From Methanosarcinales archaeon (lineage in GTDB: Archaea; Halobacteriota; Methanosarcinia; Methanosarcinales; Methanosarcinaceae): a stretch of 13,959 bases of DNA. The stretch spans positions 1-13,959 of the forward strand of contig JAAXQB010000282.1 in NCBI GenBank assembly GCA_012329085.1. Reading direction: 5' to 3'. The number at the start of each line of letters is the position of its first letter. The stretch's first letter is position 1. A program made the translations under genes and the position numbers. The notes below the pieces were generated by a model. It searched no databases. It saw only the letters and a list, made by a program, of their open reading frames with translations, and was not told where the DNA came from. Shown here piece by piece: positions 7,690-13,925 of this stretch.

Positions 7690-8592
7690 TCACTTAACTA
7701 CCGATATTCTTTCAAATACCGTACCTTTCGTTGCATGTATTTTTCCATCGACCCTTGCAGTTTCATGGATTGTCACAAATTGTGCATTAATATTACCAAG
7801 AATATGACTTTTTTCCCCAATATATATCTCCTTTTTTGATTCAATATTACCATGTATTGAATTTTTCATTCCAATAGTTAAATTTTGCTTTGTTTTAATG
7901 CTACCATATAAAATATTATTAGACTCCATATCAAAAGATTTTGCACGGATATTACCAATTAGCCTGCAATCGTTTCCTATAATTGCATGATCTGGAACAG
8001 AAATTAAATCATTTGAGATTTTTGATTCATATGGAATGATCATAATTTTATTTTCAAAAATAGCATCTTGAATTTCCATAGATTTGTAATTTTTTTCTAT
8101 TTCCTCCTCTTCCTCATCTTCGATTAAATCTTCGAGTGCTTTTTCTACTTCTTCATCTTTTCCAAGTCGCAACATTTCATTAATATACAAAAATAAAAAT
8201 ACCATCATTGGAATTGGGTTTCTAATTGTGATATTCCCTTTTGCTTCAAATCCTTCATTTATTCTTACATCGTCCCCAATATCTAAATTTCCAGAAACTT
8301 TCAATCTACCTTTTATTGTCACAAAATCTCCAAAATATGCATTTTCTTTTATTTCTACATCCCCATCTATTTCAGACCACATATCTATTTTAGCATCGGA
8401 TTTGGTGGTAATATTACCATTCACTTTTACCTTTTCTCCAATAATTACAAAATCTGAGATAAGACCATAAAATATATTGGAATGTCCTCCTATGATTATT
8501 CCATTTTCTACAATAATTGAATTTGCTTCCATTATCGTATTATCGGGAATTATTAATTTATTTAAAAATTCTTTTTTTGTAATATATATCAA
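7690..8592 (-). CDS. Double-domain bactofilin (polymer-forming cytoskeletal protein)
   Basis: A 300-residue archaeal bactofilin-type protein. Residues about 15-125 form the first right-handed beta-helix, with regularly spaced turns (IIGEKVKVNGNI, AYFGDFVTIKGRLKVSGNLDIGDDVRI). Residues about 125-145 are hydrophobic (NPIPMMVFLFLYI), and 145-168 are strongly acidic and helical (DEEVEKALEDLIEDEEEEEI). Residues about 185-295 repeat the beta-helix (IIGNDCRLIGNIRAKS, LTIGMKNSIHGNI, HILGNINAQF). Bactofilins polymerise without nucleotides into membrane-associated scaffolds; the role in archaea is not established. The chosen start is a TTG at 8592, because the resulting MIYITKKEFLNKLIIPDNT matches the conserved N-terminus of archaeal relatives; the first in-frame ATG would remove about 20 residues of it. 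It lies downstream of mmp11 on the same strand, across a 378-bp repeat-rich gap, so it is probably a separate transcript. Confidence 0.85.
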   Translation of the reverse strand: MIYITKKEFLNKLIIPDNTIMEANSIIVENGIIIGGHSNIFYGLISDFVIIGEKVKVNGNITTKSDAKIDMWSEIDGDVEIKENAYFGDFVTIKGRLKVSGNLDIGDDVRINEGFEAKGNITIRNPIPMMVFLFLYINEMLRLGKDEEVEKALEDLIEDEEEEEIEKNYKSMEIQDAIFENKIMIIPYESKISNDLISVPDHAIIGNDCRLIGNIRAKSFDMESNNILYGSIKTKQNLTIGMKNSIHGNIESKKEIYIGEKSHILGNINAQFVTIHETARVDGKIHATKGTVFERISVVK

Positions 8593-8970
8593 CTCTATGT
8601 AAAATCTTGATTATTTTTAGTGCTAACATAAGTATTATATTTTTCTATTCATTATAATATTTAAATTTTTTTTTTGCAATATTATTGTATGGTGTATTAT
8701 CAAATTTTTTATAGCACATTCAGAACGAATGAGCGTAAACATTCGTTCTTTCAGAATGAGTTTAAGAAAATCTTTGATAGATCATTTGGAACAAATAATC
8801 GTTTGCACATTCGGAACGAATGGGTGTTATTCGAACAAACGAGCGTTAGTATATAATTTGTAACATTGCGTGCTAAGAAAAATTTTCAATTTTTCAGCAT
8901 AAGTTTCATATTGTCAATAATAACACAATTTCACCATATAAAATCATAAGACTAAATCAATAATATCATA
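8593..8970. repeat. Intergenic cluster of hairpin elements
   Basis: This gene-free gap holds five successive hairpins of the family. 8714-8734: arms GCACATTC/GAATGAGC, loop AGAAC. 8741-8761: ATTCGTTC/GAATGAGT, loop TTTCA. 8780-8800: GATCATTT/AAATAATC, loop GGAAC. 8805-8825: GCACATTC/GAATGGGT, loop GGAAC. 8828-8843: a truncated form ending AAACGAGC. The last is followed by GTTAGTATATAATT (as in the complete element), a decayed second stem, and GAAAAATT/AATTTTTC with loop TTC at about 8878-8896. Arms here are imperfect, so this is an older copy. The short frame crossing 8674-8856 consists of repeat sequence and is not counted as a gene. Confidence 0.75.
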
Positions 8971-9867
8971 TTAAAATTTAACTGATAAATCAGGTTTTGC
9001 AAACCAGGGAATAGCTGCAAGTGCACCAATTATTCCATCACCATTAAGTAAAACTTGAACGCTATTTTTTTTGATAGATTCGAGTGCATCATCTCGTGTA
9101 ATCTCTCGACTTCTACATTTTTCACTATATCCATTTAAACAATCTGCATTAAATCCAGAATATGCAACCATACCTGTTTCTTTTGATACACTGTATTTTA
9201 ATAAAGCATTCTTTATATTTATAATAATTTCATTTTTTACTTTTTCATTCACACATGCAAATTCAAGTACAATAGAAACACAGTTTTGAGTTTTTCTATC
9301 AACTGGAAATAATTGTACAATAGAATGAGATAGGTATATGGATTCATTACAACTTAATGCTTTTGCAATATTATGAGCAAGTGCCCATGTTGCACCTTCG
9401 TCTTTTGTATCTGTGTCATCAACTCCAATTAACAATCGTTCTCGCCTTGGAATTATGATGGTTCCTTTTGCAGCCCTACCACCCCCAGAAGTTGTTATGT
9501 TGTAATCAATTACGCCATCAGCCATTGCCCTACATTTTGTTGCACCAACACCTCCTCCCCCAAGTCCAGCATAAGTAACTTTTACAAAATTTCCCTCTAC
9601 ACTAATAGACTCAATACCAGCTGGCATTATAGATGATTTTAGATTAAGTTTTGATTTTTTTACTTTTGCAAGATATCGCGTTGTAGTTCCAAATGAATTT
9701 ATTTGTTGAACAATTGGGCTTTGTAAATAATGGTGTTTAGCCCATGCTGCCCCACCATAACAATTTGTATCTTCAATCAACTCCACATATTCATTATTGG
9801 AATCGCATATTGCATATATTCCTTTGTAAGGTATTGCGTAAGGGTCATTAAGTTGTACTTCTTTCAT
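8971..9867 (-). CDS. mmp11: Methanogenesis marker protein 11
   Basis: A 298-residue protein of the methanogenesis marker 11 family, found in methane-metabolising archaea and of unproven biochemical role. Diagnostic stretches are YGGAAWAKHHYL (37-48), a glycine-rich GLGGGGVG (101-108), SGGGRAAKGT (127-136), and IGVDDTDTKDEGATW (147-161). The last resembles the DDTDS-type acidic motif of the TiaS (tRNA-Ile2 agmatinylcytidine synthetase) C-terminal region, and the middle half of the protein looks related to that fold. The length agrees with the family and no defect is visible. No Shine-Dalgarno is seen before the ATG; a TATA-like box about 30 nt upstream suggests a leaderless transcript. It is divergent from the PspA locus. 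The family call is confident; the function is open. Confidence 0.88.
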   Translation of the reverse strand: MKEVQLNDPYAIPYKGIYAICDSNNEYVELIEDTNCYGGAAWAKHHYLQSPIVQQINSFGTTTRYLAKVKKSKLNLKSSIMPAGIESISVEGNFVKVTYAGLGGGGVGATKCRAMADGVIDYNITTSGGGRAAKGTIIIPRRERLLIGVDDTDTKDEGATWALAHNIAKALSCNESIYLSHSIVQLFPVDRKTQNCVSIVLEFACVNEKVKNEIIINIKNALLKYSVSKETGMVAYSGFNADCLNGYSEKCRSREITRDDALESIKKNSVQVLLNGDGIIGALAAIPWFAKPDLSVKF

Positions 9868-9891
9868 TCATTTATAAATTGTGTGCCAACA

Positions 9892-9904
9892 CTTAAATAT
9901 TTTG
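9892..9904 (-). promoter_or_regulatory. Possible TATA box of mmp11
   Basis: The complement reads CAAAATATTTAAG, centred about 30 nt before the ATG at 9867. A start 25 nt downstream falls within a few bases of the start codon, matching the lack of a Shine-Dalgarno and implying a leaderless mRNA. Confidence 0.4.
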
Positions 9905-9935
9905 TGCAACTTAAATTTAATTATAAATTATTGTT

Positions 9936-9982
9936 GGTATAATATATATGCAACATTAACAAAATAAAATTAATAAACGGAG
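9936..9982 (+). promoter_or_regulatory. Promoter and ribosome-binding site of the PspA locus
   Basis: GGTATAATATATATGC at 9936-9951 is a TATA-like box. A start near 9970 would leave a leader of about 20 nt holding GGAG (9979-9982), 8 nt before the pspA ATG. The whole divergent mmp11/pspA spacer is only 123 bp, so regulators of either gene would have to bind here. No clear operator repeat is visible. Confidence 0.45.
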
Positions 9983-9990
9983 TTAAAAAT

Positions 9991-10692
9991 ATGGGACTTA
10001 TAGGTAGAATGAACACGATTGTAAAATCAAAAATGAATAAATTATTAAATAGATATGAAGATCCAAGAGAAACACTAGACTATTCTTATGAAAAACAGCT
10101 CGAACTATTAAGGAATGTTAAAAGAGGTGTTGCAGAGGTTACTACAGCTAAAAAAAGACTTGAATTGCAAAAAAAGAAACTTGAACAAAATATTGTAAAA
10201 TTAGATAGCCAAGCTCGAAACGCATTAAAATCAGATAGAGAAGATTTGGCACGAATTGCTCTTGAACGAAAAAGTAATTCAAAATTAGAAGTAGAATCTC
10301 TTGAACAACAAATTAAAGACATTCAAAAAGAACAAGATAAATTAGTAGCAACTGAACAACGGCTTGCTGCAAAGATCGCAACATTCCGCACTACCAAAGA
10401 AACTATTAAAGCTAAATATAGTGCCGCAGAAGCTCAGGTTAAAATTACAGAATCTGTAAGTGGAATTAGTGAAGAAATGAGTGATGTAGGGCTTGCAATG
10501 CAAAGAGCACATGATAAAACAGAAGATATGACAGCTCGTGCATCTGCTCTTGATGAATTAATAGAATCTGGAACCTTAGACGATTCTATGGGTGTAGAAG
10601 GAGATGACATTGATAAAGAGCTTGCAAAAATACAAACAAAAAGCGATGCAGACAATGAACTTGAAGCATTGAAAAAGGAGATGAATAAATGA
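9991..10692 (+). CDS. pspA: PspA/IM30 (Vipp1) family membrane-stress protein
   Basis: PspA/IM30 proteins belong to the ESCRT-III superfamily: they form coiled-coil hairpins that polymerise on stressed membrane and limit proton leakage. The 233-residue protein begins with an amphipathic helix (MGLIGRMNTIVKSKMNKLL), then EDPRETLDYSYEKQLELL, the conserved DP-x-x-x-L-x-Y entry to the long helices. A continuous coiled coil spans about 26-145, a third helical part about 150-190 (ISEEMSDVGLAMQRAHDKTEDMTARASALDEL), and an acidic linker precedes a final short helix. GGAG lies 8 nt before the ATG. The stop overlaps the next ATG by 4 nt, so pspA and pspAA are translationally coupled. The gene is complete. 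Confidence 0.93.
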   Translation: MGLIGRMNTIVKSKMNKLLNRYEDPRETLDYSYEKQLELLRNVKRGVAEVTTAKKRLELQKKKLEQNIVKLDSQARNALKSDREDLARIALERKSNSKLEVESLEQQIKDIQKEQDKLVATEQRLAAKIATFRTTKETIKAKYSAAEAQVKITESVSGISEEMSDVGLAMQRAHDKTEDMTARASALDELIESGTLDDSMGVEGDDIDKELAKIQTKSDADNELEALKKEMNK

Positions 10693-10967
10693 TTGTAAGG
10701 ATGATGGGAGAAGGTCAATACGAACTTGATAGTGAGTGTATTAAAGAAGTTAATAAAATCGATAATGAAATTACTGATTTTGTAGAAAATGATGATGCTG
10801 AATCATTTAAAACTTCATTTTTAAAAATGAAAGAATATATAAGAGCAAATGGGGATAAAATTCCAGATGATGTCATAAAACCAAGTGAGTTAGTTATTCC
10901 ACCATGCGATCTTACGATTGAAGAGGCAAAGAAATTGTTTAAGGATGATGGGATGATACCAGATTAA
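10689..10967 (+). CDS. pspAA: PspA-associated protein PspAA
   Basis: A 92-residue protein matching the PspAA family, small proteins encoded beside pspA in archaea and some bacteria. It opens with MIVRMMGEGQYELD, the family's N-terminal signature, continues with the helical stretch EVNKIDNEITDFVENDD and ends with PSELVIPPCDLTIEEAKKLF...GMIPD, the usual P-S-x-L-x-x-P-P-x-D and terminal I-P. There is no signal peptide or membrane segment, so it should be cytoplasmic. Partnership with PspA is inferred from conserved gene order; its molecular action is not established. The ATG overlaps the pspA stop. The gap to the next gene is 67 bp. Confidence 0.87.
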   Translation: MIVRMMGEGQYELDSECIKEVNKIDNEITDFVENDDAESFKTSFLKMKEYIRANGDKIPDDVIKPSELVIPPCDLTIEEAKKLFKDDGMIPD

Positions 10968-11034
10968 AGACATTTACTTGAGATTTAAGTTTTAAGAATT
11001 ATAGGATTACTTAAATGTAGGAAATGGATATAAT

Positions 11035-11969
11035 ATGAAAAAATGGAATAAAGATTACGGATTGCAATTTAGAATGGTGCTTACGATATTTTTGCTTGTC
11101 GTAGTGTATTTATTCTTTTTAGCACTGATGGGAATAATTTCATATATAATAGTGTATAATATTATGTATATTAGTGGCATCAGTGATATTATGATTATTT
11201 TTATAGCATTCATGATTGGTATATTAATATTGCTTTCATTTTTCCAATTCTACTCAGATAATATTGCTTTAAAATGTATGGGTGCAGAAATTATTACTGA
11301 ACAAGAAGAGCCACACCTTCATGAAACTGTATCAAGACTTTGTGCAATTGTAGATTTACCAAAACCAAAAATTGCAATAATAAAACAAAACATTCCAAAT
11401 GCATTTACAACAGGTAAAAATGAAAAAAGTGCAGTTATTGCAGTCACAACGGCACTTATGAAAGAATTAAATCAATTAGAACTTGAAGCAGTCATTGCAC
11501 ATGAATTGAGTCATATTAAAAATAAAGATATAGCAATAATAACGATTGCAAGCTTTTTATATATTGCCGTATTCTTTTTTGCAGAAAAAAATAAAAAATT
11601 TTTTGAAACAGATTGTTTTTAACATTCATGGGAAGCGGCATAATGTGGATGGCAACTAATATAATATGGAATGCAAGTTCAATATTACTTAGTGCTTTAT
11701 CACGATACAGAGAATTTTCAGCAGACAAAGGTGCGGCAATGATTACAGGAAAACCATCCGATCTTGCATCAGCATTGATTAAAATTAGTGGAGTGATGAA
11801 TAGAGTCCCATCATACGATTTAAGAAAAATGCAATGTATGAATGCATTTTTTATAATTCCTGCAAGGGATAAAAAATCTATAATGGATGTATTTTCCACT
11901 CACCCAAATATTGAAACAAGAATAAAAGCACTTTTAAAACTTGAAGAAAGTTTAGAGGTTTTGCAATGA
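11035..11969 (+). pseudogene. htpX: First htpX copy (M48 zinc metalloprotease), frameshifted
   Basis: This is a paralog of the intact htpX at 12472, identical over the first 14 residues (MKKWNKDYGLQFRM) and similar throughout. The first frame (11035-11622, 195 residues) has N-terminal membrane helices and the HELSH zinc motif at 156-160. It then reads FFAEKNKKFFETDCF and stops (TAA 11620-11622). The remainder continues in the -1 frame (to 11969) with SRYREFSADKG, whose Glu is the third zinc ligand, and FSTHPNIETRIKAL. Re-joining the frames at the T run 11616-11620 restores a protein of nearly the same spacing as the intact copy (57 versus 58 residues from ASFL to SRYREF). As it stands neither piece has all three zinc ligands. 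The stop TGA overlaps the ATG of a pspAB stump. It is most likely a decaying duplicate, but an assembly error in the A/T runs is possible. Confidence 0.8.
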
Positions 11970-11990
11970 GATTTTTTAGGTATTTTTGGA
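11966..11990 (+). pseudogene. pspAB: Stump of a duplicated pspAB
   Basis: The junction after the first htpX reads GAGGTTTTGCAATGAGATTTTTT, against GAGGTTTTGTAATGGGATTTTTT at the intact htpX/pspAB junction (13348-13370): two differences in 23 bases. The TTTTTGGA that follows is also shared, with a 2-nt gap. The encoded MRFFRYFW corresponds to MGFFDALFG of PspAB. Similarity stops at 11990, exactly where the hairpin element begins (TAGCTCG from 11991). The rest of pspAB is absent. Confidence 0.7.
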
Positions 11991-12059
11991 TAGCTCGTTT
12001 GGAACAAACGAGCGTTAGTATATTAATTTATAAAATTATATACTGAGAGAAATTTCTCG
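11991..12059 (+). repeat. Intergenic triple-hairpin element, second complete copy
   Basis: 11993-12013 has perfect 8-bp arms GCTCGTTT/AAACGAGC with loop GGAAC, a compensated change from the copy at 1021. After GTT, 12017-12044 forms AGTATATTAATT/AATTATATACT (one bulged T) with loop TATAA. 12047-12058 is the palindrome GAGAAATTTCTC. Order, spacing and orientation match 1021-1093. The element sits between the pspAB stump and unrecognised sequence before the second htpX. Confidence 0.8.
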
Positions 12060-12322
12060 TTTCAAGCTTTATCAATCGTATAATAAATGGCACATTTGAT
12101 AATTGGCATACTTTTGTTAAACCACATTCTTTTATTTTTCGTATGATTGGACTAATGATTTTTATAATATCCGCGCATATAGTTTTAATGAATATATGCA
12201 TAAAAACTCGCCATTTTATATACACAAAAATAATATGTAGTATGGTTGATCTTTGTGGTTTAATAGTACGGATTGGAATATCTATTGTGAGGGCATATTT
12301 ACACCAAAACCATTTACAATAG
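12047..12322 (+). other. Open hydrophobic frame, possible remnant of a membrane-protein gene
   Basis: The frame is open for 91 codons and includes an ATG at 12143 (59 residues from there). It reads FVKPHSFIFRMIGLMIFIIS, AHIVLMNICIKTRHF and so on, with one clear membrane-helix-like stretch. It overlaps the following hydrophobic frame at 12253-12450 in another register, so the two may be pieces of one frameshifted gene. There is no recognisable domain and no ribosome-binding site. In such AT-rich DNA, hydrophobic frames also arise by chance. Confidence 0.25.
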
Positions 12323-12450
12323 AATTGGATATTTTATCTATTATTGCCATATCTATTCTTTTTATATTCTTTCAAACTAAGTGGATGGTAAAAAAACGCA
12401 AAAAATTTAAGAAAATAAATTATAAATTTAAAAATTACACGATTATTTAA
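12253..12450 (+). CDS. Small hypothetical membrane protein, doubtful
   Basis: This 65-residue frame starts at a TTG. It shows a polar N-terminus (STDWNIYCEGIFTPKPFTIE), one hydrophobic segment (LDILSIIAISILFIFFQ, about 25-41) and a very basic tail (KWMVKKRKKFKKINYKFK). The topology would suit a single-pass membrane peptide, or the last helix and tail of a larger, decayed membrane protein. No Shine-Dalgarno precedes the TTG. It ends 21 bp before the second htpX, whose own GGAG follows the stop. I do not recognise a family. Confidence 0.25.
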   Translation: MWFNSTDWNIYCEGIFTPKPFTIELDILSIIAISILFIFFQTKWMVKKRKKFKKINYKFKNYTII

Positions 12451-12456
12451 TATATA

Positions 12457-12460
12457 GGAG
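12457..12460 (+). promoter_or_regulatory. Ribosome-binding site of the intact htpX
   Basis: GGAG lies 11 nt before the ATG at 12472 and supports that start. The same start (MKKWNKDYGLQ) is conserved in the first htpX copy. Confidence 0.6.
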
Positions 12461-12471
12461 ATAAAAAAATT

Positions 12472-13359
12472 ATGAAAAAATGGAATAAAGATTATGGATT
12501 ACAATTTAGAATGATATTTACAATGTTTCTGCTTGCCGCAGTATATTTATTCTTTCTAATATTTTTAAGCACAGTAATGGGAGTGGGAACTCATATACTT
12601 ATTGCATTTATGGGCATATTTTTATTTGTACAATTTTATTATTCAGATAAGATTGCTTTAAAAAGCATGGGTGCAAAAATTGTGACTGAACAAGAAGAAC
12701 CACATCTTCATGAGATGATTTCAAGGCTTTGTGCAATTGCAGATTTATCAAAACCAAAAATTGCCATAATGCAAAGTAGCATTCCAAATGCATTTGCAAC
12801 AGGTAGAAATGAAAAAAACGCAGTTGTTGCAGTCACAACAGCACTTATTAACAAATTAAATAAATCCGAACTTGAAGCAGTTCTTGCACACGAATTGAGC
12901 CATATTAAAAATAAAGATATGGCTGTGATTACAATTGCAAGCTTTTTATCCACTATTGCAGCTTTTCTTGTACAAAATATGTTATTTTTTGGAATGGGGG
13001 GTAGAAATAGTAAAGGTGGAGGCGCAATGATTGCAATATGGGTAGTATCACTTATAGTTTGGGTTGTGAGTTTTATATTAATTAGAACGTTATCACGATA
13101 TAGAGAATTTTCAGCAGACAAAGGTGCATCAATTATTACTGGAAATCCATCTCATCTTGCATCAGCATTAATGAAAATTAGTGGAGTGATGGACCGAGTT
13201 CCATCACAAGATTTAAGGAAAGCAGAAGGTATGAATGCATTTTTTATAATTCCTGCAATGAATAAACAATCTATAATGAATTTATTTTCCACGCATCCAA
13301 CAGTTGAAGCAAGAATAAAAGCACTTTCCCGCCTTGAAGAGAGTTCAGAGGTTTTGTAA
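12472..13359 (+). CDS. htpX: HtpX-type M48 membrane zinc metalloprotease, intact copy
   Basis: HtpX proteases sit in the cytoplasmic membrane and degrade misfolded membrane proteins. The 295-residue protein has N-terminal helices at about 12-34 and 38-55, then EEPHLHEMISRLC and the catalytic HELSH at 140-144 (two zinc His and the general-base Glu). Further hydrophobic segments lie at about 153-175 and 186-205, followed by SRYREFSADKGA with third zinc ligand E212. The terminal FSTHPTVEARIKAL (272-285) is the usual M48B ending. All catalytic residues are present. The stop TAA shares its last base with the ATG of pspAB (TAATG), so the two are coupled. Between the helices a glycine-rich loop (GMGGRNSKGGG) is well preserved, unlike in the first copy. 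This is probably the only working htpX of the locus. Confidence 0.93.
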   Translation: MKKWNKDYGLQFRMIFTMFLLAAVYLFFLIFLSTVMGVGTHILIAFMGIFLFVQFYYSDKIALKSMGAKIVTEQEEPHLHEMISRLCAIADLSKPKIAIMQSSIPNAFATGRNEKNAVVAVTTALINKLNKSELEAVLAHELSHIKNKDMAVITIASFLSTIAAFLVQNMLFFGMGGRNSKGGGAMIAIWVVSLIVWVVSFILIRTLSRYREFSADKGASIITGNPSHLASALMKISGVMDRVPSQDLRKAEGMNAFFIIPAMNKQSIMNLFSTHPTVEARIKALSRLEESSEVL

Positions 13360-13925
13360 TGGGATTTTTTGATGCACTTTTTGGACGAAGTAAAATTCCT
13401 GCGCCAAAATCAGACAATCTTTTTACAATGTCAACAGCATATATTACACTTGATGCAAGTCTAAATCTAACTCCCATTGGTGCAGGAATTTGTTTTAAAC
13501 CAATGGATGTATCAAAATTTAAATATGCTGAACGGGAAATACAAGATCTTTTATATGAATCATGTAAAGAGACTGGTACAACGCACCACACTAAAAAGGA
13601 TGAACATGGATATTTATGGGTTACTTTATATGATCCTGATTTTGAAGACCTTGTCACGACACTTTTTATGGTAAGTGAAACTTTAACAGATCATGATTTT
13701 GGTGAGCGACTTTTATGTGCAGTTTTTAAATTTAAAAATGAAGCGAATTCGGAAGTGCATTGGATTTATAATTTTAAGAGGGGAACATTCTATCCGTTTG
13801 CACCAAAAGGAAATAAAGGAAGAGACGAATCATATGAATTTAGATTGAAATCTATTATGGAAAAGGAACTTCCAATAGAAAAAGAAATGGGGAAATGGTA
13901 TCCTATGTGGGGCATTCCAATTTAG
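13359..13925 (+). CDS. pspAB: PspA-associated protein PspAB
   Basis: A 188-residue protein of the PspAB family, encoded with pspA, pspAA and htpX in archaea and some bacteria. The N-terminal MGFFDALFGRSKIP is the family's signature. Downstream it shows LTPIGAGICFKP, HGYLWVTLYDPDFEDLVTTLFMVSETL and a C-terminal WIYNFKRGTFYPFAP followed by KEMGKWYPMWGIPI. There is no signal peptide or obvious transmembrane helix; the amphipathic start might touch the membrane. The role is inferred from co-occurrence with PspA; no biochemical activity is known to me. It is coupled to htpX by the TAATG overlap. The stop is at 13923-13925; the last 34 bases of the window show nothing further. Confidence 0.88.
   Translation: MGFFDALFGRSKIPAPKSDNLFTMSTAYITLDASLNLTPIGAGICFKPMDVSKFKYAEREIQDLLYESCKETGTTHHTKKDEHGYLWVTLYDPDFEDLVTTLFMVSETLTDHDFGERLLCAVFKFKNEANSEVHWIYNFKRGTFYPFAPKGNKGRDESYEFRLKSIMEKELPIEKEMGKWYPMWGIPI

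Noticed and set aside
8674..8856. Short plus-strand frame of 60 codons
   Set aside because: It consists mainly of hairpin repeat sequence; the same LFEQTSVSI-type ending arises wherever the element is translated.
11604..11625. Programmed -1 frameshifting in the first htpX
   Set aside because: There is no proper slippery heptamer (only a five-T run after G) and no evident downstream stem. The segment before the shift is also degraded relative to the intact copy.
12028..12225. Minus-strand frame of 65 codons beside the hairpin element
   Set aside because: It begins in AT-rich DNA and ends in the element, without a ribosome-binding site or any recognisable domain.
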